DNA from: 2-02-FULL-45-10 sp046590235
Lineage (GTDB): Bacteria > Patescibacteriota > Patescibacteriia > Magasanikbacterales > GWA2-37-8
DNA: 42,981 bases
NCBI GenBank assembly: GCA_046590235.1
Contig: JBKJTY010000010.1
Span: 1 to 42,981, forward strand
Direction of reading: 5' to 3'
Position 1 is the stretch's first letter; the number at the start of each line of letters is the position of its first letter. Shown here piece after piece: positions 36,527 to 42,981 of this stretch. A program made the position numbers and the translations under genes. The notes under the pieces are model-generated. The model was not told where the DNA came from. It saw only the letters and a program-made list of their open reading frames with translations, and ran no database searches.

Positions 36527-36588
36527 AACGGTATCCTGGATTCCCGCCGGAGTTTACCCTCGACTGCGATCGGGGGCGGGAATGACAA
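36527..36588 (-). repeat. 62-bp palindromic repeat (family A), exact inverse copy of 9714-9775
   Basis: Its plus strand reads AACGGTATCCTGGATTCCCG at the left and GGCGGGAATGACAA at the right. Over all 62 bases it is the reverse complement of 9714-9775. It touches the holA stop codon. Confidence 0.93.
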
Positions 36589-36596
36589 TGAAAACA

Positions 36597-36624
36597 AAAA
36601 ACCAGCCTAGACAGCTGGTTTTTT
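36597..36624. terminator. bidirectional terminator between holA and rpsT
   Basis: AAAACCAGC-CTAGACA-GCTGGTTTT with A and T runs on the two sides. Confidence 0.9.
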
Positions 36625-36633
36625 AATTGGCTA

Positions 36634-36888
36634 TTATTTCTTAGCGTGCATTTTGCGCATCAAGCGGGAAATCTTGCGAGCTGCTGTGTTCTTTTTGATA
36701 ACACCATTACGAGCTGCCTTGTCGAGAGCTTTTTGAGCGGCAATGATCAATGTTTTTGTCTTACTAGCTTCAGTTGACTTCAAAACTTCTTTAACTGCTT
36801 TCTTGAAGGTGTCGCGCTGCAATGTGTTTGCGATCGCGTTCTTCTTGCTTTGGCGTAAAGCTTTACGCGCATTTTGTTTGTTAGGCAT
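36634..36888 (-). CDS. rpsT: 30S ribosomal protein bS20
   Basis: The 84-residue basic protein matches bS20: MPNKQNARKALRQSKKNAIA, DTFKKAVKEVL, LIIAAQKALDKAARNGVIKK and NTAARKISRLMRKMH. It is a three-helix protein of the small subunit that binds 16S rRNA. The promoter lies about 137 nt upstream (37053-37025), leaving a long leader with hairpins, and no Shine-Dalgarno sequence precedes the ATG. This could allow S20 autoregulation as in other bacteria. Confidence 0.96.
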   Translation of the reverse strand: MPNKQNARKALRQSKKNAIANTLQRDTFKKAVKEVLKSTEASKTKTLIIAAQKALDKAARNGVIKKNTAARKISRLMRKMHAKK

Positions 36889-36909
36889 AGTATTTATATT
36901 AGAGTATCA

Positions 36910-36929
36910 CCTCCGCTAAAGCTTCGGCG
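36910..36929 (+). repeat. family C repeat in the rpsT leader
   Basis: CCTCCGCTAAAGCTTCGGCG, one mismatch from the polA copy over 20 nt, and similar to the inverse of 11488-11512. It lies 22 nt from the rpsT start. Confidence 0.6.
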
Positions 36930-37024
36930 ATCAAGCGCCTCAGAGAGTGTTGAGGCTAATTCTAGCTAAACCTTGAAAGAGATCTTGACGGAAATCCTTG
37001 TTCGGCTCGGCTGTAAGTGTCGCT

Positions 37025-37053
37025 AGTTTACGGTAAACCAGTGAAAAAGTCAA
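37025..37053 (-). promoter_or_regulatory. promoter of rpsT
   Basis: TTGACT (37053-37048), 17-nt spacer, TAAACT (37030-37025) on the minus strand, partly overlapping the last bases before the rmuC stop. The leader contains a GCCTCA/TGAGGC hairpin (36938-36957). Confidence 0.75.
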
Positions 37054-37055
37054 GC

Positions 37056-38141
37056 CTATTCCTCTAAAACCGGCTTTTCAAGGACTAACGCTTCGATTTT
37101 GCGTTCACCATCAGTAATGCGTACTACATCCTTATCAATCTTGTTAAATTCCTTATACGCGTTGTTGTAGTGTCCAACAGTTGTGCCAAGTGTGCTACCA
37201 AGCTTTTGCAAGTATTGGTCATAAGCCTCCAAATGCTTCCCAAGCTCCTCTACTCGCTTGCGGATCTCTTTAGCCGACTCTTCGATCTGAAGCGCGCGTA
37301 GGCCTTGCATGACGGTTTGTAGATAAGCCAAGAATGATGTTGGTGAAACAATGATGACATGTTTTTCTTTGAAAGCGTACTCAATCAAATCGTGGGTATT
37401 AGATTTGAGCGTGCCGACTTGGTTAACTAAGAGGTCGTAATAAATACCTTCCGCCGGGATAAACATGAAAGCAAAATCCATTGTGCCATGAGTAGGCTTA
37501 ATATATTTACTCGTTTCATCAATGCGCTTTTTAATATCATTTTTAAAGACAACTTCCAATTCTTCGCGGCGGACCGGATCTCGTTCTTGGCTGATTCTAT
37601 TGTAGTTTTCTAGACTAAACTTGGAATCAACTGGAATAATTTTATCTTTAACAAACACAACCGCATCAACAATATCACCATCAGGAAAACTGTACTGCAT
37701 TTGGTATGAACCAGGTGGCAAAACATTTTTCAAAACATTTTCCAAAAAATATTCACCAAGAATACCGCGGTGTTTTGGGTTGGAAAGGATATCTTCAAAA
37801 CTCTGCAACTGAGTTGCAAAGCCCATAACCTGTTTATTAGTCTCGTCAAGCTTAGTAAGTTTCTCAGTGATGGTCGTGATCACCTTCACGCTTTGTCCGA
37901 ACTGTTCCTGTACGGTTTTATTAAGCGATAGATGCGATTGGTTCATGGCGACATGTGTGTCAGTCATCTTTTTATCAACCAAACGGCCCAAGTCCTGTAT
38001 CTGCTGCTGCATCATGAGGAACATTTGGTCGTTTTTTGGTTCTTCTTGCTTGTTTTGCTTAATCTGGCTGGATATAAAGAAGAATCCCGCCAACATCCCG
38101 ACGATAATAACGGCTATAAGGATAAAAACTAAAGGTTCCAT
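37056..38141 (-). CDS. rmuC: DNA recombination protein RmuC
   Basis: The 361-residue protein has one N-terminal membrane helix (LVFILIAVIIVGMLAGFFF), a coiled-coil region rich in Gln/Lys/Leu (about residues 30-120), then the RmuC domain with HRGILGEYFLENVLKNVLPP, YQMQYSFPDGDIVDAVVFVK, IPVDSKFSLENYNRI, FMFIPAEGIYYDLLV and IVSPTSFLAYLQTV. It belongs to the nuclease-like fold and is implicated in limiting DNA rearrangements between inverted repeats, which is of interest in a window with many such repeats. The start at 38141 gives a full membrane helix. Confidence 0.95.
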   Translation of the reverse strand: MEPLVFILIAVIIVGMLAGFFFISSQIKQNKQEEPKNDQMFLMMQQQIQDLGRLVDKKMTDTHVAMNQSHLSLNKTVQEQFGQSVKVITTITEKLTKLDETNKQVMGFATQLQSFEDILSNPKHRGILGEYFLENVLKNVLPPGSYQMQYSFPDGDIVDAVVFVKDKIIPVDSKFSLENYNRISQERDPVRREELEVVFKNDIKKRIDETSKYIKPTHGTMDFAFMFIPAEGIYYDLLVNQVGTLKSNTHDLIEYAFKEKHVIIVSPTSFLAYLQTVMQGLRALQIEESAKEIRKRVEELGKHLEAYDQYLQKLGSTLGTTVGHYNNAYKEFNKIDKDVVRITDGERKIEALVLEKPVLEE

Positions 38142-38210
38142 ATATAGGTGGTAAAAGTAAGTTAGATTAGTATAGCATTAAATATAGAAGCAGTCATTCT
38201 GTCGATATGA

Positions 38211-38239
38211 TGGACATATCAAGTCCTTTTGGCTATACT
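38211..38239 (+). promoter_or_regulatory. promoter of tRNA-Arg
   Basis: TGGACA, 17-nt spacer, TATACT, 14 nt before the tRNA. Confidence 0.75.
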
Positions 38240-38253
38240 AGGCCTGTATTAAT

Positions 38254-38325
38254 GCCTTTGTAGTTCAATGGATAGAACAATCCCGTCCTAAGGGATAGAT
38301 GTGCGTTCGATTCGCGCCAGGGGCA
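38254..38325 (+). tRNA. tRNA-Arg (CCT)
   Basis: 72-nt cloverleaf: acceptor GCCTTTG / CAGGGGC (two G-T pairs), D-stem GTTC/GAAC with AATGGATA loop, anticodon stem ATCCC/GGGAT with loop GTCCTAA (anticodon CCT), T-stem GTGCG/CGCGC with TTCGATT. The discriminator is A; CCA is not encoded (the next bases are CGCA). It decodes AGG. Confidence 0.95.
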
Positions 38326-38333
38326 CGCATTAG

Positions 38334-38362
38334 ATAATAGCTTAAAAGCTATTATTTTTTTA
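38334..38362 (+). terminator. terminator of tRNA-Arg
   Basis: ATAATAGCT-N4-AGCTATTAT followed by a T run. Confidence 0.85.
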
Positions 38363-38382
38363 TTTGTATGTTTTACTTCTTT

Positions 38383-38518
38383 CTTCACTACCGTTCTTTT
38401 ATTTATTACTACTGCGTAGTTCGCTTGTCACTTTCTTTATAACTAAAGGAAAGTAACCAAAGAAAGTTTCAGGGGTTGTTAAAACTCGCTGTGGCTCAAA
38501 CAGTTAACAACCCCCGAA
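38383..38518 (+). repeat. composite structured repeat, copy 2
   Basis: The 60-nt block (38383-38442) agrees with copy 1 at 54 positions. The long hairpin has arms TTCAGGGGTTGTTAA (38468-38482) and TTAACAACCCCCGAA (38504-38518) with one A-C mismatch. The 21-nt loop shares AACTCGC, TGGCTCAAA and AG with copy 1. It is 12 bp from the tRNA-Arg terminator region. Confidence 0.8.
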
Positions 38519-38553
38519 CCCCTCTTTGTACCTTGAGTGAAGTGGGTTGTAGT

Positions 38554-38748
38554 TGTTTGTATAGAGTAGTGTATACAAACTTATATAACCTTAAACACAC
38601 CGTCTTGAAATAGGGGTGTTTTTACATTGATTGTGGTACAGAGTTCGAGAAAGCTTGATTTTTGAGGCTTTTTTGAACGGTCTGTGGATAACTCTGTGGG
38701 TAAGTGCCTGCTAGATGTGAACTGTTTGTATACAGTAGTGTATACAAA
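38554..38748. promoter_or_regulatory. two copies of a 26-bp palindromic operator-like site
   Basis: Copy 1 (38554-38579) and copy 2 (38723-38748) share 25 of 26 bases. The core is TTTGTATA[G/C]-AGTAGT-GTATACAAA, a 9-bp inverted repeat with a 6-nt spacer (perfect in copy 2). They flank a terminator-like hairpin (38593-38624, AAACAC..GTGTTT then T) and an exact TGTGGATAA DnaA box at 38683. The spacing of about 169 bp suggests a dimeric regulator, perhaps looping. No gene is seen in 38519-38825. Confidence 0.6.
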
Positions 38749-38825
38749 GTATTAAAACCTAGCCATTTGGTTATGGCTTATCCCCACTTAAGTGTCCGCG
38801 TGGAACACTCTATACACTTCTCTCG

Positions 38826-39494
38826 TTAAAAAAGTGTGTAGAACGTTTCACTTATGGCTTTATTCCGCATAACTGTGGCAAAAGCTGGTTCTGTTGCTGT
38901 AATAAAGGCGGTTGTATCTCCCCAGATCACCACACAAGCGGTATCTGAAGAAATCCCACTGCCCAAAAGACTGTCTGTTCCTTGCGAAACAGTTTGGTGT
39001 GACTTTTCGTAGTATTGGATGCCTTTTTTAGCGATTTCCTCTCTAAAATACGGCAATAACATGCCTGTGGCTGCCTCAATTGGCTTATAATCACCAATTA
39101 TAGCCACTCTGGTGGCTTCCAGCGCTTCATAAAAGATCTTGCGGATTTCGTCCCAGCCAGCCAAGTAGCTGATTTGTGGCTTATTCTTATGTGGGGTGTA
39201 TAAGGCTTCCAAATCTGGTAACAACAACTCAGCGGCGCTCTGTTGTTTTTTTAGCATGTCGATAACTGCTGACGGGTGTCGGGCTACATAGGCCTTTCGT
39301 TTTCCGTCAGGTCGTTCTTCGATTAGTTGCTTTTCGATCAAGCTGGTAAAAATGTGGTAGCAGTTCGTACGAGTGATACCAGTTCCCTGTGAAACATCTG
39401 GTGGAGTAGTGGAGCCATTCTGTAATAAAAAAAGATAGACAGAACATTCTGAACTATTAAGGCCAAGTGATTTTAGCTGATCGTGTAGCTGCAT
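38826..39494 (-). CDS. TrmB-family-like transcriptional regulator
   Basis: The 222-residue protein begins MQLHDQLKSLGLNSSECSVY, with the N-terminal winged helix typical of TrmB/sugar-sensing regulators: LFLLQNGSTTPPDVSQGTGI then TRTNCYHIFTSLIEKQLIEE and RPDGKRKAYVARHP. The second half (residues 100 onward, YLAGWDEIRKIFYEALEATR) resembles the PLD-like ligand domain seen in bacterial TrmB proteins. Its ligand is unknown. The 26-bp palindromes lie downstream, 77-272 bp past its stop, so autoregulation by them is unlikely unless another promoter is involved. The ATG at 39494 is preferred over 39521. Confidence 0.8.
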   Translation of the reverse strand: MQLHDQLKSLGLNSSECSVYLFLLQNGSTTPPDVSQGTGITRTNCYHIFTSLIEKQLIEERPDGKRKAYVARHPSAVIDMLKKQQSAAELLLPDLEALYTPHKNKPQISYLAGWDEIRKIFYEALEATRVAIIGDYKPIEAATGMLLPYFREEIAKKGIQYYEKSHQTVSQGTDSLLGSGISSDTACVVIWGDTTAFITATEPAFATVMRNKAISETFYTLF

Positions 39495-39703
39495 AGTAGT
39501 TGTCAAAAATAAGTATATCAATAATAAAGTTATTTGTAAACAAAAATAAAGAAAAAATAAAGAAATAGTATAAAAAAAATTGACAATATAAAAAATAGGT
39601 CAAAAAACAGGGTATAATACGCCTGATTTTAAACCTATATAATAGGTAGCGTGAAAGAAGGAAAAGTTGTATACTATATAACGTATTTCACTTTATATTA
39701 CGT
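39495..39703. other. AT-rich spacer between divergent genes
   Basis: Very AT-rich. It contains a TATAAT (about 39613-39618) with no good -35, a short palindrome CCTAT-ATA-ATAGG and a TTGTATAC half-site near 39668 like that in the 26-bp operators. I see no RNA gene or protein here. Confidence 0.4.
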
Positions 39704-41995
39704 ATGCAGACTTCACATTTTCGTTTGGCAAACTATCTCGATTGGGCGGCGTGGGGATTACTTCTTGGAGCCGTGATCGGCGTACCGCTCATGTTCGACG
39801 CGCGCTTGGTCAATCAGTTTGTTTTACCAAAGGAGTTTGCAATTGGTTTGGTGGTCCTGGCTTTGGCGGTGGTGTGGGCAAGCAAAGCAATTTTGCTTCG
39901 TACGATTACCATATACCGCACTCGTTTTGATTTACCCATCGCTTTGTTTCTAGTCGCGAGTTTTGTAGCTAGTCTTTTTTCTTCAAGTCGATCCGTTAGC
40001 TTTTTCGGTCAAACCGGTTTTTTTAATCTTCACTTCATATCATTAGTGTTTGGCGCGGGAATATTTATTGCTCTCGTAAATTATTGCCGCACAACAAAAC
40101 AGTGGCAGCAAATGGCGGATGCCTATATCGGCGTTGGTGGAGTAACAGCTTTATTTTTCTTATTAAAAACAATAGCGCACATCGATGTCTTTGGTAGTTG
40201 GTTACCAAGCGCTTGGACAACAATCGATGCAGCGAATGGTTTGTCAGCGCTTTGGTTAGTAACTGTTTTCTTGATGGCAGCTGGCCAGTTGATTCGAAAA
40301 GAAGTAGGCGGCTTACGCGCTGCACACTATGGAGTCGTTACATTATTTAGTTTTACCGCTCTTACCGTTTTAAACTTTGCTCACATTTGGTGGATATTGC
40401 TGGTCGGGGTCTCTCTAACACTCTTTGTTGGTTTTATTTTTCTACGCGAAGCACGATTACCCTGGTTGTCAGCGCTTTTCACATTCTTACTCATTACAGG
40501 TATTTTTATTGGTTTTGGTGCCCCCCAAATATCTCAAAGCGCAATTCCAGCAGAAATTAGTTTAAGTCGAGCATCGTCATGGTACCTAACTAAAGAAAGT
40601 TTATTTTCAAATTTTAAACAGGCCTTCATTGGTAACGGGCTTGCATCATTTGGTGCTATCTTTTCTGAATTTCGTGATCCGAATTTTAATAATGACCAAT
40701 ACGCTTGGTCGTTACGCTTTAACCAATCTCATAACACCATAGACGGAGTGCTTGCTGAAGGCGGTTTATTTTCAGGAGTGACACTGGCCTTCATTATTCT
40801 TTTGGTAATTGGAATGATTGTGGCTTTGGCGCGACGAGCTAGACAGGCAGTGCACGAACGCGCAGTAATCCAATTTTTTGAAAACAACGAAGAAGAAGTG
40901 GTCGCCCCATTTTTATTGGTGATAGCGGGTACGGTACCGTGGGTTGTTTTAACAATCGGGATGTTTTTTTTCTACTTCAGTGTAACACTCTGGTTTACTT
41001 GGTGGTTACTGCTCGGACTTCTTGCGGTTGGAATTGGGCTCTGCGATCGTAAATTTATGCACGCTAAAGAATACAGCATTGAAGATTCACCAGAATACAC
41101 TCTGTCATTTTCTTTTGCTGCCATTATGATTTTGGCAGGCGTAGTAATCACAGGTGTGTGGGGTGTTCGTATGTACGCGGCAGAAAATAAATATGCTGAG
41201 AGTTTGCGCGCAACAACGCTCGTTGAAGCAGAAAATAAATTACTCGATGCGATCAGTTATCGAAGTGGTAATGAAAATTACCATGTTGCATTGGCGCAAG
41301 TTTATTTATTACAAGCGGTAGAAGGAAGTAAAGAAGAGCGACCAAGTGTAGAAAAGGTTGGTCTTTTGACTCAAAAAGCAGTGAATGAAGCGCGAGTGGC
41401 GGCACAACTAGCACCGAAATCAGTCGCTGTCTGGGAAAATTTAGCAATTATGTATGAAAATGCTGCGGCACTTATTCCAGAAGCGAGAGAGTGGGCTATT
41501 AAAGCACTTGCAGAAGCAAGGCTGCTTGAGCCAAGTAATCCAGTATTGTTATGGAGACTCGGAAATAATATGTTGCTTGGTGGTAAGACAGATGACGCGA
41601 TTAAAAATTATGAACAAGCAATTACGCTTAAGCAGGATTATGTTGATGCGTACAAAGCACTTGCTTCAGCGTATGAACAAGCAAATAATTTGCCAAAAGC
41701 AATTGATGTTCGCGCAGTGCTAGTAAATGCCATCCCATCCGATATTGAAAATCTGTTCAATTACGGAAGATTAATTTACAATCGAAATGAAAAGGGCGAT
41801 CGAGATTTAGCTGAAAAAATTTGGTTAAAAGTTTTGGAAAATCAAGAAAATTATTCAAACGCATTATATAGTTTAGGTTCGCTCTATGAAAGTCGCGGTC
41901 AAAAAACCATCGCGTTACAATACTATAATCGTGTTTTGAAATTGAACCCAGAAAACAAAGAATTAAAAGCCAAAATCAATGCGCTTACTAAATAA
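39704..41995 (+). CDS. O-antigen ligase-like membrane protein with C-terminal TPR domain
   Basis: The 763-residue protein has about 11 membrane helices in its first 430-450 residues, with the Wzy_C-type stretch RASSWYLTKESLFSNFKQAF, IGNGLASFGAIFSEFRD, FNQSHNTIDGVLAEGGLFSG (H and E/G rich). After a further helix (SFAAIMILAGVVITGVWGV) comes an external domain with several TPR-like repeats: SVAVWENLAIMYENAAALIP, NPVLLWRLGNNMLLGGKTDD, AYKALASAYEQANNLPKAID and NALYSLGSLYESRGQKTIAL. It probably glycosylates surface proteins or polymerises glycan, with the TPR binding the acceptor. It overlaps the next gene by 17 nt. Confidence 0.85.
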   Translation: MQTSHFRLANYLDWAAWGLLLGAVIGVPLMFDARLVNQFVLPKEFAIGLVVLALAVVWASKAILLRTITIYRTRFDLPIALFLVASFVASLFSSSRSVSFFGQTGFFNLHFISLVFGAGIFIALVNYCRTTKQWQQMADAYIGVGGVTALFFLLKTIAHIDVFGSWLPSAWTTIDAANGLSALWLVTVFLMAAGQLIRKEVGGLRAAHYGVVTLFSFTALTVLNFAHIWWILLVGVSLTLFVGFIFLREARLPWLSALFTFLLITGIFIGFGAPQISQSAIPAEISLSRASSWYLTKESLFSNFKQAFIGNGLASFGAIFSEFRDPNFNNDQYAWSLRFNQSHNTIDGVLAEGGLFSGVTLAFIILLVIGMIVALARRARQAVHERAVIQFFENNEEEVVAPFLLVIAGTVPWVVLTIGMFFFYFSVTLWFTWWLLLGLLAVGIGLCDRKFMHAKEYSIEDSPEYTLSFSFAAIMILAGVVITGVWGVRMYAAENKYAESLRATTLVEAENKLLDAISYRSGNENYHVALAQVYLLQAVEGSKEERPSVEKVGLLTQKAVNEARVAAQLAPKSVAVWENLAIMYENAAALIPEAREWAIKALAEARLLEPSNPVLLWRLGNNMLLGGKTDDAIKNYEQAITLKQDYVDAYKALASAYEQANNLPKAIDVRAVLVNAIPSDIENLFNYGRLIYNRNEKGDRDLAEKIWLKVLENQENYSNALYSLGSLYESRGQKTIALQYYNRVLKLNPENKELKAKINALTK

Positions 41996-42623
41996 AGCCA
42001 ACCTGCTTGGGTTGGTAACACTGATGACCGTGGCAGCATTTCCGCTGCCAACTTCTGGCGAAATGACTTCGACCAATTATTATATTTACGCTGACAGTGT
42101 TGGTTTTAATGGTGGGCAATATAGTAGTAGTACAAACTACACATTAACTGATACCGCAGGGGATATGCTGGCCGGGTCCACAACAAGCACTACATATACG
42201 CTAAATGGTGGTTATCAGGCGGCAGTTCTCGATGAAAATTTAAGTTTTACCATTAGTAATTCATCAATAGACCTTGGTACATTAAGCAACGCTGCTGTTT
42301 CCTCATCTACAACCGATATTGTTGTGACTACCAACGCTAACACCGGATACTCGCTATCGCTTGTTAATGTTTCGGGTAGTATGCCGACCGCTGTAGCTGA
42401 TGGAACGGTTACCGCTGGAGCCGATGAGTATGGTGTAAGTGCAAGTGGTGCGGGCGCACTTATTAGTGGCGATGTAGCGGTAACGGAAGGCCTTGCTATA
42501 GCATTATCAACGAACGAAGTTATCCAAGCAACAACAACGTTAGCCTTTAAAGCATCGTACCTTTCGGGTACGCCAGGTTCATACAGTCAAAGCATGACCC
42601 TGACCGCTTCGGCAAACTTCTAA
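41979..42623 (+). CDS. secreted surface protein, WxL/spore-coat-U-like
   Basis: The 214-residue protein has a signal peptide (LLNKANLLGLVTLMTVAAFP), then a Ser/Thr/Tyr-rich part with two similar motifs (SSTNYTLTDTAGDML and TSTTYTLNGGYQAAV), then a beta-domain starting LSFTISNSSIDLGTLSNAAV with TTNANTGYSLSLVNVSG. That pattern (x-x-D-L-G-T-L, V-T-T-N-A-x-x-G-Y) resembles WxL or spore-coat-U type folds. Likely exported to the cell surface. The overlap with the TPR ligase gene suggests translational coupling, and a glycosylation link is possible. Confidence 0.75.
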   Translation: MRLLNKANLLGLVTLMTVAAFPLPTSGEMTSTNYYIYADSVGFNGGQYSSSTNYTLTDTAGDMLAGSTTSTTYTLNGGYQAAVLDENLSFTISNSSIDLGTLSNAAVSSSTTDIVVTTNANTGYSLSLVNVSGSMPTAVADGTVTAGADEYGVSASGAGALISGDVAVTEGLAIALSTNEVIQATTTLAFKASYLSGTPGSYSQSMTLTASANF

Positions 42624-42624
42624 T

Positions 42625-42981
42625 ATGAACACTCGCTTGTCGTTGGCAATCGCGATAGTCATGACGCTAGCAACAGCCACAAAGGCTGAAGCATTTTCTG
42701 TTTCACCACTACGATGGCAGGCAATTATAACTCCGAGTAAGGAACAATTTACGACAATAACCGTCACGAATGATGAAGCAACTACTAATTCATTTTCTAT
42801 TACCGTAAGTGGTGTTAAGCAGGATGATCGAGGTTTACCACTTTTTGGAAATGGTTTTGATGAAGCTGAGCAGTGGTTAGAAGTCCAGCCAACAAATGTG
42901 ACGCTCGTACCGGGTGCAAAGAAAAAAGTAACCGTCACGATAAAATCAACGCCAAATGCCGAGCCGGGTACCCACTACGCG
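42625..42981 (+). CDS. exported Ig-like (pilus-chaperone-like) protein, 3' truncated
   Basis: This frame starts at ATG 42625, 1 nt after the previous stop, and is open to the last base of the window (119 codons). It has a signal peptide (LSLAIAIVMTLATATKAEAF) and then SVSPLRWQAIITPSKEQFT, TITVTNDEATTNSFSITVSG, and LEVQPTNVTLVPGAKKKVTV with TIKSTPNAEPGTHY. This is the pattern of an N-terminal chaperone-like or Ig-like domain, a relative of the WxL-associated DUF916 proteins. Clustered with the surface protein it suggests an assembly or scaffold role. The C-terminus is unseen. Confidence 0.72.
   Translation, partial: MNTRLSLAIAIVMTLATATKAEAFSVSPLRWQAIITPSKEQFTTITVTNDEATTNSFSITVSGVKQDDRGLPLFGNGFDEAEQWLEVQPTNVTLVPGAKKKVTVTIKSTPNAEPGTHYA

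Noticed and set aside
36900..39700. CRISPR array from repeated palindromes
   Set aside because: The repeats are few, not regularly spaced and differ in family; no cas gene is present.

Overview
The window looks like a chromosomal piece of a Candidate Phyla Radiation (Patescibacteria, probably Parcubacteria-like) bacterium. This is inferred from the gene set and style: short genes on both strands, almost no biosynthetic enzymes, a stand-alone riboflavin kinase domain, a half-size MFS protein, O-antigen-ligase/TPR membrane proteins and short Cys-rich exported proteins. TGA is read as stop, so the recoded-TGA lineages are excluded. No rRNA, IS transposase, prophage or CRISPR array is visible. 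Three tRNAs are present (Ala-TGC, Cys-GCA, Arg-CCT).

Layout. 1-4.8 kb: end of a LexA-like repressor, small conserved proteins, and a sigma factor / membrane protein / secreted protein cassette. 4.8-12.9 kb: envelope and housekeeping genes (GerMN lipoprotein, DoxX-like protein, TrhO, riboflavin kinase, half MFS, Nudix, ligase/polymerase, zincin, MgtC, tRNA-Ala, C39 peptidase, UppS-like prenyltransferase). 13-17.2 kb: class I ribonucleotide reductase nrdA-nrdB behind a near-consensus promoter overlapped by an NrdR-box-like palindrome. 17.2-21.5 kb: replication origin region, with dnaN and dnaA on the minus strand and rpmH-rnpA-yidD diverging; DnaA-box-like 9-mers lie on both sides of dnaN and upstream of dnaA. 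21.5-24.3 kb: YggU, endonuclease IV and trigger factor. 24.3-33.4 kb: membrane H+-pyrophosphatase, LysM/M23 peptidase, tRNA-Cys and polA, interleaved with GC-rich orphan genes and a probable small RNA. 33.4-38.4 kb: DoxX, NDH-2, holA, rpsT, rmuC and tRNA-Arg. 38.4-43 kb: repeats, a TrmB-like regulator, then an operon of a ligase/TPR membrane protein with secreted surface proteins that runs off the window.

Two gene styles coexist. Housekeeping genes (dnaA, dnaN, nrdA, nrdB, polA, rpsT, tig, holA, rpmH, rnpA) mostly lack a Shine-Dalgarno sequence and some look leaderless. Five small orphan genes (starts at 7213 minus, 24400, 25040, 29328, 32724) are visibly GC-richer, and all have a Shine-Dalgarno-like purine run; the first four also have good sigma-70 promoters and terminators or structured UTRs.

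The intergenic spaces are full of short palindromic repeats of several families. One 62-bp element occurs twice without a mismatch: in-frame inside the 9109-10389 gene, and inverted just after holA. A second family lies in-frame in the polA inter-domain linker. A third, composite repeat has two copies whose long hairpin stem carries compensatory changes. Together the genes describe a cell with its own replication, dNTP supply, repair, translation and protein-folding machinery, proton pumping from pyrophosphate, a single-subunit NADH dehydrogenase and an elaborate surface.
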